A DNA stretch of 26,626 nt from CAZVTU01 sp964630295 (GTDB lineage: Bacteria > Patescibacteriota > Minisyncoccia > Minisyncoccales > RBG-13-42-11), in contig CAZVTU010000002.1 of the NCBI GenBank assembly GCA_964630295.1, forward strand, positions 1 through 26,626. The letters are read 5' to 3'. The first letter of the stretch is position 1. Each line of letters opens with the position of its first letter. Shown here piece after piece: positions 6,587-13,695 of the stretch. The notes under the pieces were generated by a model. That model was not told the DNA's origin. It was given only the letters and a program-made list of their open reading frames with translations, and did not search any database. The position numbers and the translations under genes were made by a program.

Positions 6587-7483
6587 TTAATCTGCCGGTG
6601 CCCAAGCTAAAACTAAAGCATCAGGTCCGGCTATCACTCCAAGAACATCATCGATTAAATTGACAAATGCTATTTCAATATTTCTTAACTCTCTTTCAAT
6701 CATTTCTTTTAGTTTTCCGGCCATCTCCAGATTATCACCGTGAGCAATAGCTAATCGAATTTTTTTACCTTCTTTTCGCAAATCTCTGGATTTCATCTCT
6801 AATTCTCGAAATAAAGCAGTGGGGACATCTTTGGTTTTGGTTCTGAGCCCAATCGTAGTTATTTTCCCCTTTTTTAATCCGATTAAAGGCCTAATCCCGA
6901 TATTTTGCATTTTTCTCATTAAATTAGCAATCGTACTGGAAATTCTCCCCGAAGCTTCCAGCCATTTTGGATCTGAAAGAAAAGCGGCCAAATGAACTTC
7001 GGGAAGAAATTTTTCTAATTCTTTTAAAATTTCTTCCACTTTTAATTTCTTTTTTATTAAATCAACTACCTTTAAAACAACTAGCCCCTGACTGCAAGTT
7101 GCATTTAAAGAATCTACCACAAAAACTCGCTCGCCCTCTTTACCTAAAAACCTTTTTGCTTGATAGCCTGAATTATATGTTCCTGAATGCTTAGCAGTGA
7201 TAGTTAAACAAATAACTTTTTCAAATTTTTCCAATTGTTTTTTAAAAATATCTAAAAAATCTTTTGGGGACGGTTGAGAAGTTTTAGCAAAAGCTTTAAT
7301 TCCTCTTTTTTCTATTTCTCTAATTTTCTGAAAAATATTTTCTCCAGGAATACTTTCTACTTCCGGCCAATAAACATTTAAAGGAACGATTCCGATTTGA
7401 TGTCTCTCGATTAAATCTTGAGGCAAATCAGCTGCTTCGTCAGTTACTATTCCAATTAACTCTTTGTTTTCTGTATTTTCCAT
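6587..7483 (-). CDS. DegV/FakB-family fatty-acid-binding protein (second copy)
   Basis: The 298-residue product spans one DegV family domain. Motifs visible: VTDEAADLPQDLIE (13-26), TSQPSPKDFLDIF (68-80), ITAKHSGTYNSGY (95-107), VVDSLNATCSQGL (122-134), EASGRIS (176-182) and AIAHGDN (245-251). FakB proteins bind a fatty acid and hand it to the kinase FakA. The family's GTHTGPG segment near the C-terminus reads GVIAGPD here (282-288), losing the conserved His. The other copy, the C-terminal domain of the 2489-5074 fusion, retains it. This copy may therefore bind a different ligand or be a non-presenting carrier. It lies between tRNA-Pro and tRNA-Ala; its ATG is 2 nt after the tRNA-Pro 3' end and no Shine-Dalgarno sequence is possible outside the tRNA. 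Confidence 0.93.
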   Translation of the reverse strand: MENTENKELIGIVTDEAADLPQDLIERHQIGIVPLNVYWPEVESIPGENIFQKIREIEKRGIKAFAKTSQPSPKDFLDIFKKQLEKFEKVICLTITAKHSGTYNSGYQAKRFLGKEGERVFVVDSLNATCSQGLVVLKVVDLIKKKLKVEEILKELEKFLPEVHLAAFLSDPKWLEASGRISSTIANLMRKMQNIGIRPLIGLKKGKITTIGLRTKTKDVPTALFRELEMKSRDLRKEGKKIRLAIAHGDNLEMAGKLKEMIERELRNIEIAFVNLIDDVLGVIAGPDALVLAWAPAD

Positions 7484-7485
7484 AG

Positions 7486-7556
7486 TCGGGGTGCTGGGAA
7501 TTGAACCCAGGCTACGGACTCCCGAAGCCCGCGTACTACCGTTATACTACACCCCG
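7486..7556 (-). tRNA. tRNA-Pro (anticodon CGG)
   Basis: The cloverleaf on the minus strand has acceptor CGGGGTG with CACCCCG, seven perfect pairs. The anticodon stem is CGGGC/GTCCG with loop TTCGGGA, and the T-arm is CTGGG-TTCAATT-CCCAG. The anticodon is CGG. The C1-G72 pair and A discriminator are typical of bacterial tRNA-Pro. CCA is not encoded; the sequence after the discriminator is CT and then the ATG of the DegV gene. It begins 9 nt after the cca stop codon. Confidence 0.95.
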
Positions 7557-7565
7557 TAATCAAGG

Positions 7566-9035
7566 TTAGGTAACCCAGTATTTTTTCTTAGTCATCTCGT
7601 CTCTTTTCATCTCGATTTTTTCTCTTTCTTTTTTGGCTTTTTGAGCAAGCTTTTGGAGTTCTTCCTCTTGTAATCTTCCTAATTCTTTTATTTTTTTCTC
7701 TAAAAATTCTTTTTTATTTTTCTTAGGGTCAACTAAAACATAACCCAACAAAATATCTAAAAGTTGTCCTACTTTTGGCCCAGGGGAAATTTTTAAAATT
7801 TTCATTACATCATTACCTGATACTTTCAGCATCTTTACAGAAATGGGATCTTGAGATACTTTCTCGATTAAATACCTTAAATGTCTTAATTTATAAGGTT
7901 CAGCTTTTGGAACACCAGAACCTATTCTATCTGCCATTCTAACTTGTAATAACTCCTCCATGTTTTCTGGTCCCACTTGTCTAACTAACCTTCGAACAGA
8001 ACTTTCGGAAACTTCTCCCACATTGTAGTAAAAAAGATGATACCTAACTAATTTCACCACTTTTTCGATATCTTTTTTAGAGAATTTTAATCGATTTAAA
8101 ATCTGGGCTGTCATTTTAGCTCCAACAATTTCGTGGCCATAAAAAGTAGCGTCCGGACCCTTACCCCGCTTTGTTCGAGGTTTAGCTATATCGTGAAGTA
8201 AAGCAGCTAGTCTGACATATTTATTAAAATTTCTCTTAGCAGCGTAATCTAAAGCTCTTAAACTATGTTCATAACATTCGTAGATATGATGTTTGTTTTG
8301 GCTAACCCCATAACCTTCTTCTAATTCTGGAATAATATATTTTAATAATCCTAATTTTCTTAAAAGTTCGATTCCTTGGCTAGCTCTTTCTGACATAATT
8401 ATCTTCATTAACTCATCTCTGATTCTTTCTTTGGAAATTGCCTGGAGCCACGGGGCATTTTTTTTAATGGCCTCAGCAGTATTAGTTTCAATCTTCCAAC
8501 TTTTCCCCAAAGTGGTAGCAAATCTAACCGCCCTCATCATTCGTAAAGCATCCTCTGAAAATCTTTCTTCTGGATTTCCAACTGTTCTAATGATCTTATT
8601 CTCTAAATCTTTTTGGCCTTTGAAAGGATCAATGATTTTGATTTTTGAATTGTAATTTTGAATTTCCAAAGCTATGGCATTTATTGTAAAATCTCTCCTG
8701 GCTAAATCCTCTTTGAGGGTTTTGGCAAATTTTATTTCGTCTGGATGGCGTTTATCTGTATATTTAGCTTCGGAACGGAAAGTAGTAATCTCAATTTCTT
8801 TTAATTTTGGGTTTTTACTTTCAGTTTGGACAGTGACGGTTAAGAATTTGTTTTCATAAAAACTTTTAGGAAAGATTTTCTGGATTTCTGATGGTTTAGC
8901 GTTAGTAGTGACATCCCAATCTTCTGGTTCCTTACCTCTTAAAAAGTCCCTGACGCAACCCCCAACAATGTAGGCTTCAAACCCTGCTTTTTTTAATTTT
9001 TCGATAACTACCTCTACCTCTTTTGGGATTTCCAT
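7566..9035 (-). CDS. cca: CCA-adding tRNA nucleotidyltransferase with HD domain
   Basis: This enzyme adds or repairs the 3' CCA of tRNAs. The 489-residue protein has the class II head and neck: VGGCVRD (24-30), metal-binding EDWDVTT (38-44, D39 is replaced in this count by the DxD pair D at 39 and 41), TTFRSEAKYTDKRHP (84-98), RRDFTINA (113-120), the EDALRMMRAVRF block (161-172) and SKERIRDE (201-208). A C-terminal HD phosphohydrolase domain follows, with EHSL (256-259), LLHDIAKP (279-286) and YGHE (299-302). The tail is lysine-rich. None of the four tRNA genes here encodes CCA, so this activity is needed. It leads a run with tRNA-Pro, the DegV gene and tRNA-Ala. The predicted promoter places the transcript start near the ATG. 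Confidence 0.96.
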   Translation of the reverse strand: MEIPKEVEVVIEKLKKAGFEAYIVGGCVRDFLRGKEPEDWDVTTNAKPSEIQKIFPKSFYENKFLTVTVQTESKNPKLKEIEITTFRSEAKYTDKRHPDEIKFAKTLKEDLARRDFTINAIALEIQNYNSKIKIIDPFKGQKDLENKIIRTVGNPEERFSEDALRMMRAVRFATTLGKSWKIETNTAEAIKKNAPWLQAISKERIRDELMKIIMSERASQGIELLRKLGLLKYIIPELEEGYGVSQNKHHIYECYEHSLRALDYAAKRNFNKYVRLAALLHDIAKPRTKRGKGPDATFYGHEIVGAKMTAQILNRLKFSKKDIEKVVKLVRYHLFYYNVGEVSESSVRRLVRQVGPENMEELLQVRMADRIGSGVPKAEPYKLRHLRYLIEKVSQDPISVKMLKVSGNDVMKILKISPGPKVGQLLDILLGYVLVDPKKNKKEFLEKKIKELGRLQEEELQKLAQKAKKEREKIEMKRDEMTKKKYWVT

Positions 9036-9041
9036 AGTTTG

Positions 9042-9070
9042 ATTTTAGCTTAAAACCTTGTTTTTTTCAA
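9042..9070 (-). promoter_or_regulatory. Promoter of cca, giving a nearly leaderless transcript
   Basis: On the minus strand TTGAAA (9065-9070) and TAAAAT (9042-9047) are separated by 17 bases. Only 6 nt lie between the -10 hexamer and the cca ATG (9035), so transcription would start at or next to the start codon. It overlaps the divergent tRNA-Arg promoter. Confidence 0.65.
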
Positions 9071-9085
9071 TTGTTATGATATTAT
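9058..9085 (+). promoter_or_regulatory. Promoter of tRNA-Arg and downstream genes
   Basis: TTGTTT (9058-9063) and TATTAT (9080-9085) are separated by 16 bases. The -10 is preceded by TGA, giving an extended -10 (TG-n-TATTAT). The start of transcription would fall a few bases before tRNA-Arg at 9100. Confidence 0.6.
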
Positions 9086-9099
9086 TTAAAAATGTAGAC

Positions 9100-9171
9100 G
9101 CCCTCGTGGTGAAACGGATATCATACCTGCCTTCGGAGCAGGGGGTCTAGGTTCAAATCCTAGCGAGGGCA
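9100..9171 (+). tRNA. tRNA-Arg (anticodon TCG)
   Basis: Acceptor GCCCTCG pairs with CGAGGGC (9164-9170). The anticodon stem is CCTGC/GCAGG with loop CTTCGGA, and the T-arm is CTAGG-TTCAAAT-CCTAG. The anticodon is TCG. The discriminator is A at 9171. CCA is not encoded: the next bases are CA and then the ATG of the pilin-like gene. Confidence 0.95.
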
Positions 9172-9173
9172 CA

Positions 9174-9216
9174 ATGAAAAATCAAAGATCAAAGATCAAA
9201 AATCAAAAATTATTTT
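9174..9216 (+). repeat. Degenerate A/T-rich tandem repeat (unit about CAAARATC)
   Basis: The repeat unit ATCAAAGA/ATCAAAAA occurs four to five times directly after tRNA-Arg. A matching run (CAAAAATCAAAATG, then CAAAAATCAAAATTATG) occurs directly after tRNA-Lys at 9731-9771. Here the run is translated as the pilin N-terminus; after tRNA-Lys it is the rpsO leader. Confidence 0.6.
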
Positions 9217-9656
9217 TAGCTATTTTTTTATTTTTTTTGTTTTTTTCTTTAATACCAAGTCAAAGCCAGAGTGCTGGTTTAGTTCCTTGTGGAGGATGTG
9301 CAAAATATGACGAAAAAACTGGCGAGTGTTTAGTAAAAGAACCTCCTTGTACTTTTTGTGATTTCTTTGCTTTAATTGACAATATAATTGATTTTATTTT
9401 ATTTAAATTAATTTTACCAATCGCTGCTTTAATGTTTATTATCGGTGGATTTTTTATGCTTACAGCTAGTGGAAATCCTGAGTTATTTGGACGAGCAAAA
9501 TCAATTTTAACCGCCACCGTTATTGGTATAGTTATCATCTTTGTTGCTTTCATCTTTATCGGTACCTTTTTCCAATACATCGGTTTAGCCGACTGGACTA
9601 AAGATATTTATCAAAACTGGTGGCAAGAAGGGCTATTCGAGTTTTCATGTCATTAA
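9174..9656 (+). CDS. TrbC/VirB2-like pilin-type membrane protein
   Basis: The 160-residue product has a basic N-terminus, a hydrophobic signal-like segment (about 13-31), a short cysteine-rich stretch (LVPCGGCAKYDEKTGEC and PPCTFC, 36-62) and two long hydrophobic helices (about 68-97 and 109-136). It ends in an aromatic tail (WTKDIYQNWWQEG). This matches the TrbC/VirB2-like pilin proteins of Patescibacteria type IV secretion or conjugative-pilus-like systems. The last 120 residues resemble the C-terminus of the 17627-19846 protein. The first residues (MKNQRSKIKNQK) are encoded by a CAAAGATC-type repeat. The gene is wedged between tRNA genes: its ATG is 2 nt after tRNA-Arg and tRNA-Lys starts on the base after its stop. 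No Shine-Dalgarno sequence is available. It lies about 8 kb from the rest of the secretion cluster. Confidence 0.83.
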   Translation: MKNQRSKIKNQKLFLAIFLFFLFFSLIPSQSQSAGLVPCGGCAKYDEKTGECLVKEPPCTFCDFFALIDNIIDFILFKLILPIAALMFIIGGFFMLTASGNPELFGRAKSILTATVIGIVIIFVAFIFIGTFFQYIGLADWTKDIYQNWWQEGLFEFSCH

Positions 9657-9729
9657 GCCCCCATAGCTTAATTGGCAAAGCACCCGCCTCTTAAGCGGAG
9701 GAGTCCAGGTTCGAGTCCTGGTGGGGGCA
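9657..9729 (+). tRNA. tRNA-Lys (anticodon CTT)
   Basis: Acceptor GCCCCCA pairs with TGGGGGC (9722-9728). The D-arm is GCTTAATTGGCAAAGC. The anticodon stem is CCCGC/GCGGA (one C-A mismatch at the outer pair) with loop CTCTTAA, and the T-arm is CCAGG-TTCGAGT-CCTGG. The anticodon is CTT. The discriminator is A. CCA is not encoded. The 5' end is the base immediately after the TAA of the pilin-like gene. Confidence 0.94.
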
Positions 9730-9768
9730 CAATAAAAATTCAAAAATCAAAATGCAAAAATCAAAATT

Positions 9769-10035
9769 ATGCTTACACCAGAAGAAAAAGCAAAAATCAT
9801 AACAAAATATAAACTGCATGACTTGGATACCGGTTCACCCGAAGTCCAAATCGCTTTATTGAGCGAAGAAATCCGGCAACTGCTTCTCCATTTAAAGAAG
9901 CATCCTAAAGACCTCCATTCAAAAAGAGGTTTATTAAAAATGGTTTCGAAAAGGAGATCGCTTTTGAATTACTTAAAGAAAGAAGATATCAGAAGATATA
10001 ATAATATTGTCAAAAAAGTGGGACTTAAAAAATAA
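9769..10035 (+). CDS. rpsO: 30S ribosomal protein S15
   Basis: The 88-residue product is full length for S15, which binds 16S rRNA at the central domain junction. The family signatures are present: HDLDTGSPEVQIALLSEEI (17-35), HLKKHPKDLHSKRGLLKMV (41-59) and RRSLLNYLKKEDIRRY (62-77). It starts 39 nt after tRNA-Lys, inside an A-rich repeat run. An out-of-frame ATG occurs at 9752, but the family N-terminus begins at 9769. There is no space for the pseudoknot leader known from E. coli rpsO, and none was seen. It is followed by the NYN gene and pnp, so the common rpsO-pnp pairing is interrupted by one gene. Confidence 0.97.
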   Translation: MLTPEEKAKIITKYKLHDLDTGSPEVQIALLSEEIRQLLLHLKKHPKDLHSKRGLLKMVSKRRSLLNYLKKEDIRRYNNIVKKVGLKK

Positions 10036-10044
10036 ATTTAGATT

Positions 10045-10551
10045 ATGCCAATTATCAAACATCCTGGCCAAAGAGTGGCTGTCTTAATTGATGTTCCTAA
10101 TTTATATCATTCAGCAAAAAATATTTACGGAGCACGAGTTAATTTCGGTGCAATTTTAAAAACTGCTGTAAGTCAACGAAATTTAATTAGGGCATTTGCC
10201 TACGTGGTAAGAACTAAAACTGGTGAAGAAAAACCATTTTTTGAAGCTTTAACTAAATTAGGAATTGAAACTCGGGTTAGAGACCTTCAGGAATTTTTTG
10301 GAGGTTTAAAAAAGGCTGATTGGGATGTGGGAATCACTGTTGATGCTATTAGAATTGCCCCGTCAGTAGATACAATTGTTTTAGCTTCCGGAGATGGTGA
10401 TTTCTTACAGTTGGTTGAATATCTAAAAAATCAAGGAAAAAGAGTAGAAATCATTGCCTTTGGTAAATCAGCCTCTTCTAAATTGAAAGAAGAGGCTGAT
10501 GAATTTATTGATCTTGGAAAGAGTCCAACAAGATATTTACTAAAAAAATGA
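10045..10551 (+). CDS. NYN-domain (LabA/DUF88-like) putative ribonuclease
   Basis: The 168-residue product is a single NYN domain, a PIN-like metal-dependent nuclease fold. Visible active-site elements are VLIDVPNLY (13-21, Asp16), WDVGITVDAI (93-102, D94 and D100) and ASGDGDFLQLV (114-124, D117 and D119), with the usual central segment between them. It has no membrane segment or extra domain. It starts 9 nt after rpsO and overlaps pnp by the ATGA of stop and start, so translation of the two is probably coupled. An endonuclease joined to the 3' exonuclease PNPase suggests a role in RNA decay or maturation. This is inferred from context; the substrate is unknown. Confidence 0.88.
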   Translation: MPIIKHPGQRVAVLIDVPNLYHSAKNIYGARVNFGAILKTAVSQRNLIRAFAYVVRTKTGEEKPFFEALTKLGIETRVRDLQEFFGGLKKADWDVGITVDAIRIAPSVDTIVLASGDGDFLQLVEYLKNQGKRVEIIAFGKSASSKLKEEADEFIDLGKSPTRYLLKK

Positions 10552-12680
10552 GAAACGAAACTTTCAAACTAAAGTTGGGCGGGAAGGAATTAAAGGTGGA
10601 AGTGAGAAATTTGGCTGAATTAGCTTCAGGTAGTGTTTGGGTTCAATATGGGGAAACCTTAGTTTTAGCTACCGCCGTCATGGCTGAATCAGAAAGAGAG
10701 GGAATAGATTTTTTTCCGCTAACAGTTGATTACGAAGAAAGATATTATGCTGCTGGAAAAATTTTAGGTTCTAGATATATTAGGAGAGAAAGTCGACCTT
10801 CAGATGAAGCTATTTTAACTTCCCGATTTATTGACCGAGCAATTAGACCTCGTTTTCCTAAAAATCTTAAAAGAGAAGTTCAAGTAGTCGTCACTTGTCT
10901 TTCTTGGGACAGAGAAAACGATCCCGATATTATTGGTCTAATTGCAGCTTCAATCGCTCTTTCTATTTCTAACATTCCGTGGAGGGGTCCAGTTGCTTCT
11001 CTAAGGGTTGGCCAGGGAGAAAAAGGATTTATTCTAAATCCTACTTATCCAGAAAGGGAAAAAAGCAATTTAGATTTGGCTATCGCTGGTATTGAATCTC
11101 CTTTAGCAAAATTTTTAGGCAATAAAACAAGTGACAATATTCTAATTAATATGATTGAAACAGAAGGTAACGAAGTGGAGGAAGAAGAAATCCTGAAAGC
11201 CCTGGCTTTTGCTAAGCCCTATCTTAAAGAAGTAATTGATTTTCAGAAGGAAATCACTAATAAAGTTGGTAAAGAAAAAATTGAAATTGAGGAAACCCCT
11301 CGAGATTTAGAGTTAGAAAAAGAAATTAAAGACTTTTTGGGAGATCGGTTAGAAAAGGCTCTGTATCAACCAGAAAAAACTGGAAGGATGGAAGAAGTAA
11401 ACACTTTGAAAGAGGAATTGCTTTATTTCATTGAGGGAAAATACCCGGGTTTAGGGAAACAGAGTTATGCTAAAGATTTTTTTGAAAAAGAAATTGAAAG
11501 ATTGGTTCATGAAAACATTATAAAATCAGGAAAACGACCCGATGGAAGAAAACTTGACGAAATAAGAAAACTTGAAATGGAAGTAGGTTTGTTGCCTCGA
11601 ACCCATGGTTCCGGCCTTTTTGTCCGAGGGCAAACCAAAGCTCTTTCTATTTTAACTTTAGGGGCACCGGGAGATGTAAAACTACTTGAAGGAATGGAAA
11701 CGGTTGGGAAAAAACGCTTTATGCATCATTACAATTTTCCTCCCTACTCTACTGGTGAAGTAAAACCAATCAGAGGACCAGGCCGAAGAGATATTGGTCA
11801 TGGAATGTTGGTAGAAAAAGCTTTAACACCATTAGTTCCTAGTTTCGACGAATTTCCTTACACAATTAGGGTGGTGACAGAAATTCTTTCTTCCAATGGT
11901 TCTACCTCTATGGCCTCTACTTCTTCTTCTTCTTTGGCTTTAATGGATGCTGGAGTACCAATTAAAAGGCCAGTTGCTGGGATTGCTTTAGGATTAATGT
12001 CTGATAATCAAGGAAATTACAAGATCTTAACTGATATTCAAGGACCAGAAGATCATCACGGAGATATGGATTTTAAAATAGCAGGAACTAAAAAGGGGAT
12101 AACAGCAATTCAATTAGATGTTAAAATCGACGGAATCGGAGAAGAAATTATCAAAGAAACTTTAGCTCGAGGGAAAAAAGCTCGAACTCAAATTTTAGAA
12201 GAAATGGCTAAAGTGATTGATAAGCCAAGACCCGAACTTTCTCCCTATGCTCCAAGAATTCTTATCCTCCAAATTAATCCAGCTAAAATCAGAGAGGTAA
12301 TTGGACCTGGGGGAAAAGTAATTAACGAAATAATCGAAGAGTGTGGAGTTTCAATCGATATTGAAGATTCAGGCAGAATCTTTGTGACAGCTGAAAAGGA
12401 AGAAGCAGCTAAAAAAGCGGTTGCTTGGATTAAGAACATTACTCGAGAAGTAAAAGTGGGGGAAGTTTTTCAAGGAAAAGTAACTAGAATTTTAGACTTT
12501 GGCGCTTTTGTAGAAATTTTTCCTGGTCAAGAAGGTTTAGTTCACATTTCTCAATTAGCCCCCTATCACGTAAAAAAAGTAGAAGATGTTGTTAAGGTGG
12601 GAGATATTATTCCCGTAAAAGTAATTTCTATTGATGAACAAGGAAGGATTAACTTATCTCTAAAAGAAGTTAAAAAGTAA
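10548..12680 (+). CDS. pnp: Polyribonucleotide nucleotidyltransferase (PNPase)
   Basis: PNPase degrades RNA 3' to 5' by phosphorolysis and can also add 3' tails. At 710 residues it is full length. The order is RNase PH domain 1 (about 10-140, with FFPLTVDYEERYYAAGK), helical linker, RNase PH domain 2 (about 330-545), KH (about 567-628, with REVIGPGGKVINEI) and S1 (about 634-708). The catalytic Asp pair is conserved as D502 and D508 in GPEDHHGDMDFK, with the same spacing as in E. coli. The FFRR-like segment reads TSRFIDRAIRPRFPK. It follows the NYN gene with a 4-nt overlap. Confidence 0.98.
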   Translation: MRNETFKLKLGGKELKVEVRNLAELASGSVWVQYGETLVLATAVMAESEREGIDFFPLTVDYEERYYAAGKILGSRYIRRESRPSDEAILTSRFIDRAIRPRFPKNLKREVQVVVTCLSWDRENDPDIIGLIAASIALSISNIPWRGPVASLRVGQGEKGFILNPTYPEREKSNLDLAIAGIESPLAKFLGNKTSDNILINMIETEGNEVEEEEILKALAFAKPYLKEVIDFQKEITNKVGKEKIEIEETPRDLELEKEIKDFLGDRLEKALYQPEKTGRMEEVNTLKEELLYFIEGKYPGLGKQSYAKDFFEKEIERLVHENIIKSGKRPDGRKLDEIRKLEMEVGLLPRTHGSGLFVRGQTKALSILTLGAPGDVKLLEGMETVGKKRFMHHYNFPPYSTGEVKPIRGPGRRDIGHGMLVEKALTPLVPSFDEFPYTIRVVTEILSSNGSTSMASTSSSSLALMDAGVPIKRPVAGIALGLMSDNQGNYKILTDIQGPEDHHGDMDFKIAGTKKGITAIQLDVKIDGIGEEIIKETLARGKKARTQILEEMAKVIDKPRPELSPYAPRILILQINPAKIREVIGPGGKVINEIIEECGVSIDIEDSGRIFVTAEKEEAAKKAVAWIKNITREVKVGEVFQGKVTRILDFGAFVEIFPGQEGLVHISQLAPYHVKKVEDVVKVGDIIPVKVISIDEQGRINLSLKEVKK

Positions 12681-12686
12681 ACCCAA

Positions 12687-13694
12687 ATGATTGGGAATCA
12701 AAATTTTAAAAACGAAAAGGAGGAGAAATTAGAATTTTTACACAGAGAGGAAATAAGAACAATGCAAAAAGATGTTGCCAGGTTGAGAGAACTTGAAGCT
12801 CAAAAAGAAAGAGAAAGAATAGCTCAATTAAAAACCGAGGCTGGGGGAAAAGCTGAAAAAGAAGAAAAAGAAACCAAGGAAAAGAAAGAAGAAAAAGTTA
12901 AAGAGAAAATTATCACTTTAATCCCTAGGCCTCCAAAGAAACCAGCTTCTCTCACCAAAGTAATTGTCAGAGCAACAGTGGTAATGCTTTTTTTGTTTAT
13001 TGTTAGTTTTTTCTTTTGGCTTTTTGAGATAAAAAAAGAAAAAATACCTGAAGAAAAATTACCAAAAGAAGAAAAAATTGAAAAGAAAATTAAAGAAGAG
13101 ATAAAATCTCCAGAAGAAAAAATTCCAGAAATTATTATCCCCCCGCCGTTGATTACAGTAACAGCAACTGAAACTCAAGATATAACTTCTTTAGAAGAGG
13201 TGCCCCATTCTTTAGCTCTGATTTTAGAAAAAAAATTCCCGGAGAAAACATTTACTCGCATTTTGTTTAAAAATATAACTGAAAATAAGATTTTGGGACT
13301 TAAAGATTTTTTTCAAGCTTTTGAAGTAAAAACTCCTACTGGTTTTTTTGATAAATTAACCAACGATTTTACTTTATTTGTCTATTCAAGCAAGGACTTG
13401 AATAGATTGGGTTTCATTGTAAAAATAAAGGATAAAGAAGAATTTTCTAATTTAGTAAAAACTTGGGAAAAAACGATGGAAAAAGACACTGAGATACTTT
13501 TTAAAACTTTAGGGAAAAAAGGTTCTTCTTCTTTTCCTTACTTTAGAGAGGTCCGTTATCGAAACCAAATTTTCCGCTATATTTCTTTCCCTCCAGCTAA
13601 TTTTGGCGTATGTTGGTCAATTGTTGATGACAAATTTATTTTTACTTCTTCGGGAGAAAGTATGATAGCGGTTATAAATAAAATTAGCCAATAA
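12687..13694 (+). CDS. Single-pass membrane protein with charged coiled-coil N-terminus, unknown function
   Basis: I do not recognise this 335-residue protein. Residues 1-75 are lysine/glutamate-rich and predicted coiled-coil. One membrane helix follows at about 92-114, then a second low-complexity Lys/Glu/Pro segment (115-150). A folded C-terminal domain (about 165-335) contains hydrophobic strands such as FTLFVYSS, LGFIVKIKD and KFIFTSSGESMIAVI. The layout suggests a cytoplasmic N-terminus and an extracytoplasmic C-terminal domain. It starts 6 nt after the pnp stop and ends 1 nt before the zinc-finger gene, so it belongs to the same transcript. Pro-rich, charged linkers on both sides of the membrane helix suggest it spans the envelope. 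Confidence 0.8.
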   Translation: MIGNQNFKNEKEEKLEFLHREEIRTMQKDVARLRELEAQKERERIAQLKTEAGGKAEKEEKETKEKKEEKVKEKIITLIPRPPKKPASLTKVIVRATVVMLFLFIVSFFFWLFEIKKEKIPEEKLPKEEKIEKKIKEEIKSPEEKIPEIIIPPPLITVTATETQDITSLEEVPHSLALILEKKFPEKTFTRILFKNITENKILGLKDFFQAFEVKTPTGFFDKLTNDFTLFVYSSKDLNRLGFIVKIKDKEEFSNLVKTWEKTMEKDTEILFKTLGKKGSSSFPYFREVRYRNQIFRYISFPPANFGVCWSIVDDKFIFTSSGESMIAVINKISQ

Positions 13695-13695
13695 A

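Noticed and set aside
9174..9216. A-rich repeat near tRNA-Arg as a CRISPR-like or phage attachment site
   Set aside because: The units are short, degenerate and without spacers, and there is no duplicated tRNA 3' end or integrase nearby.
10549..10551. Possible TGA recoding as in Gracilibacteria/Absconditabacteria
   Set aside because: TGA ends the NYN gene in an ATGA overlap with pnp, and all long genes read normally in the standard bacterial code.
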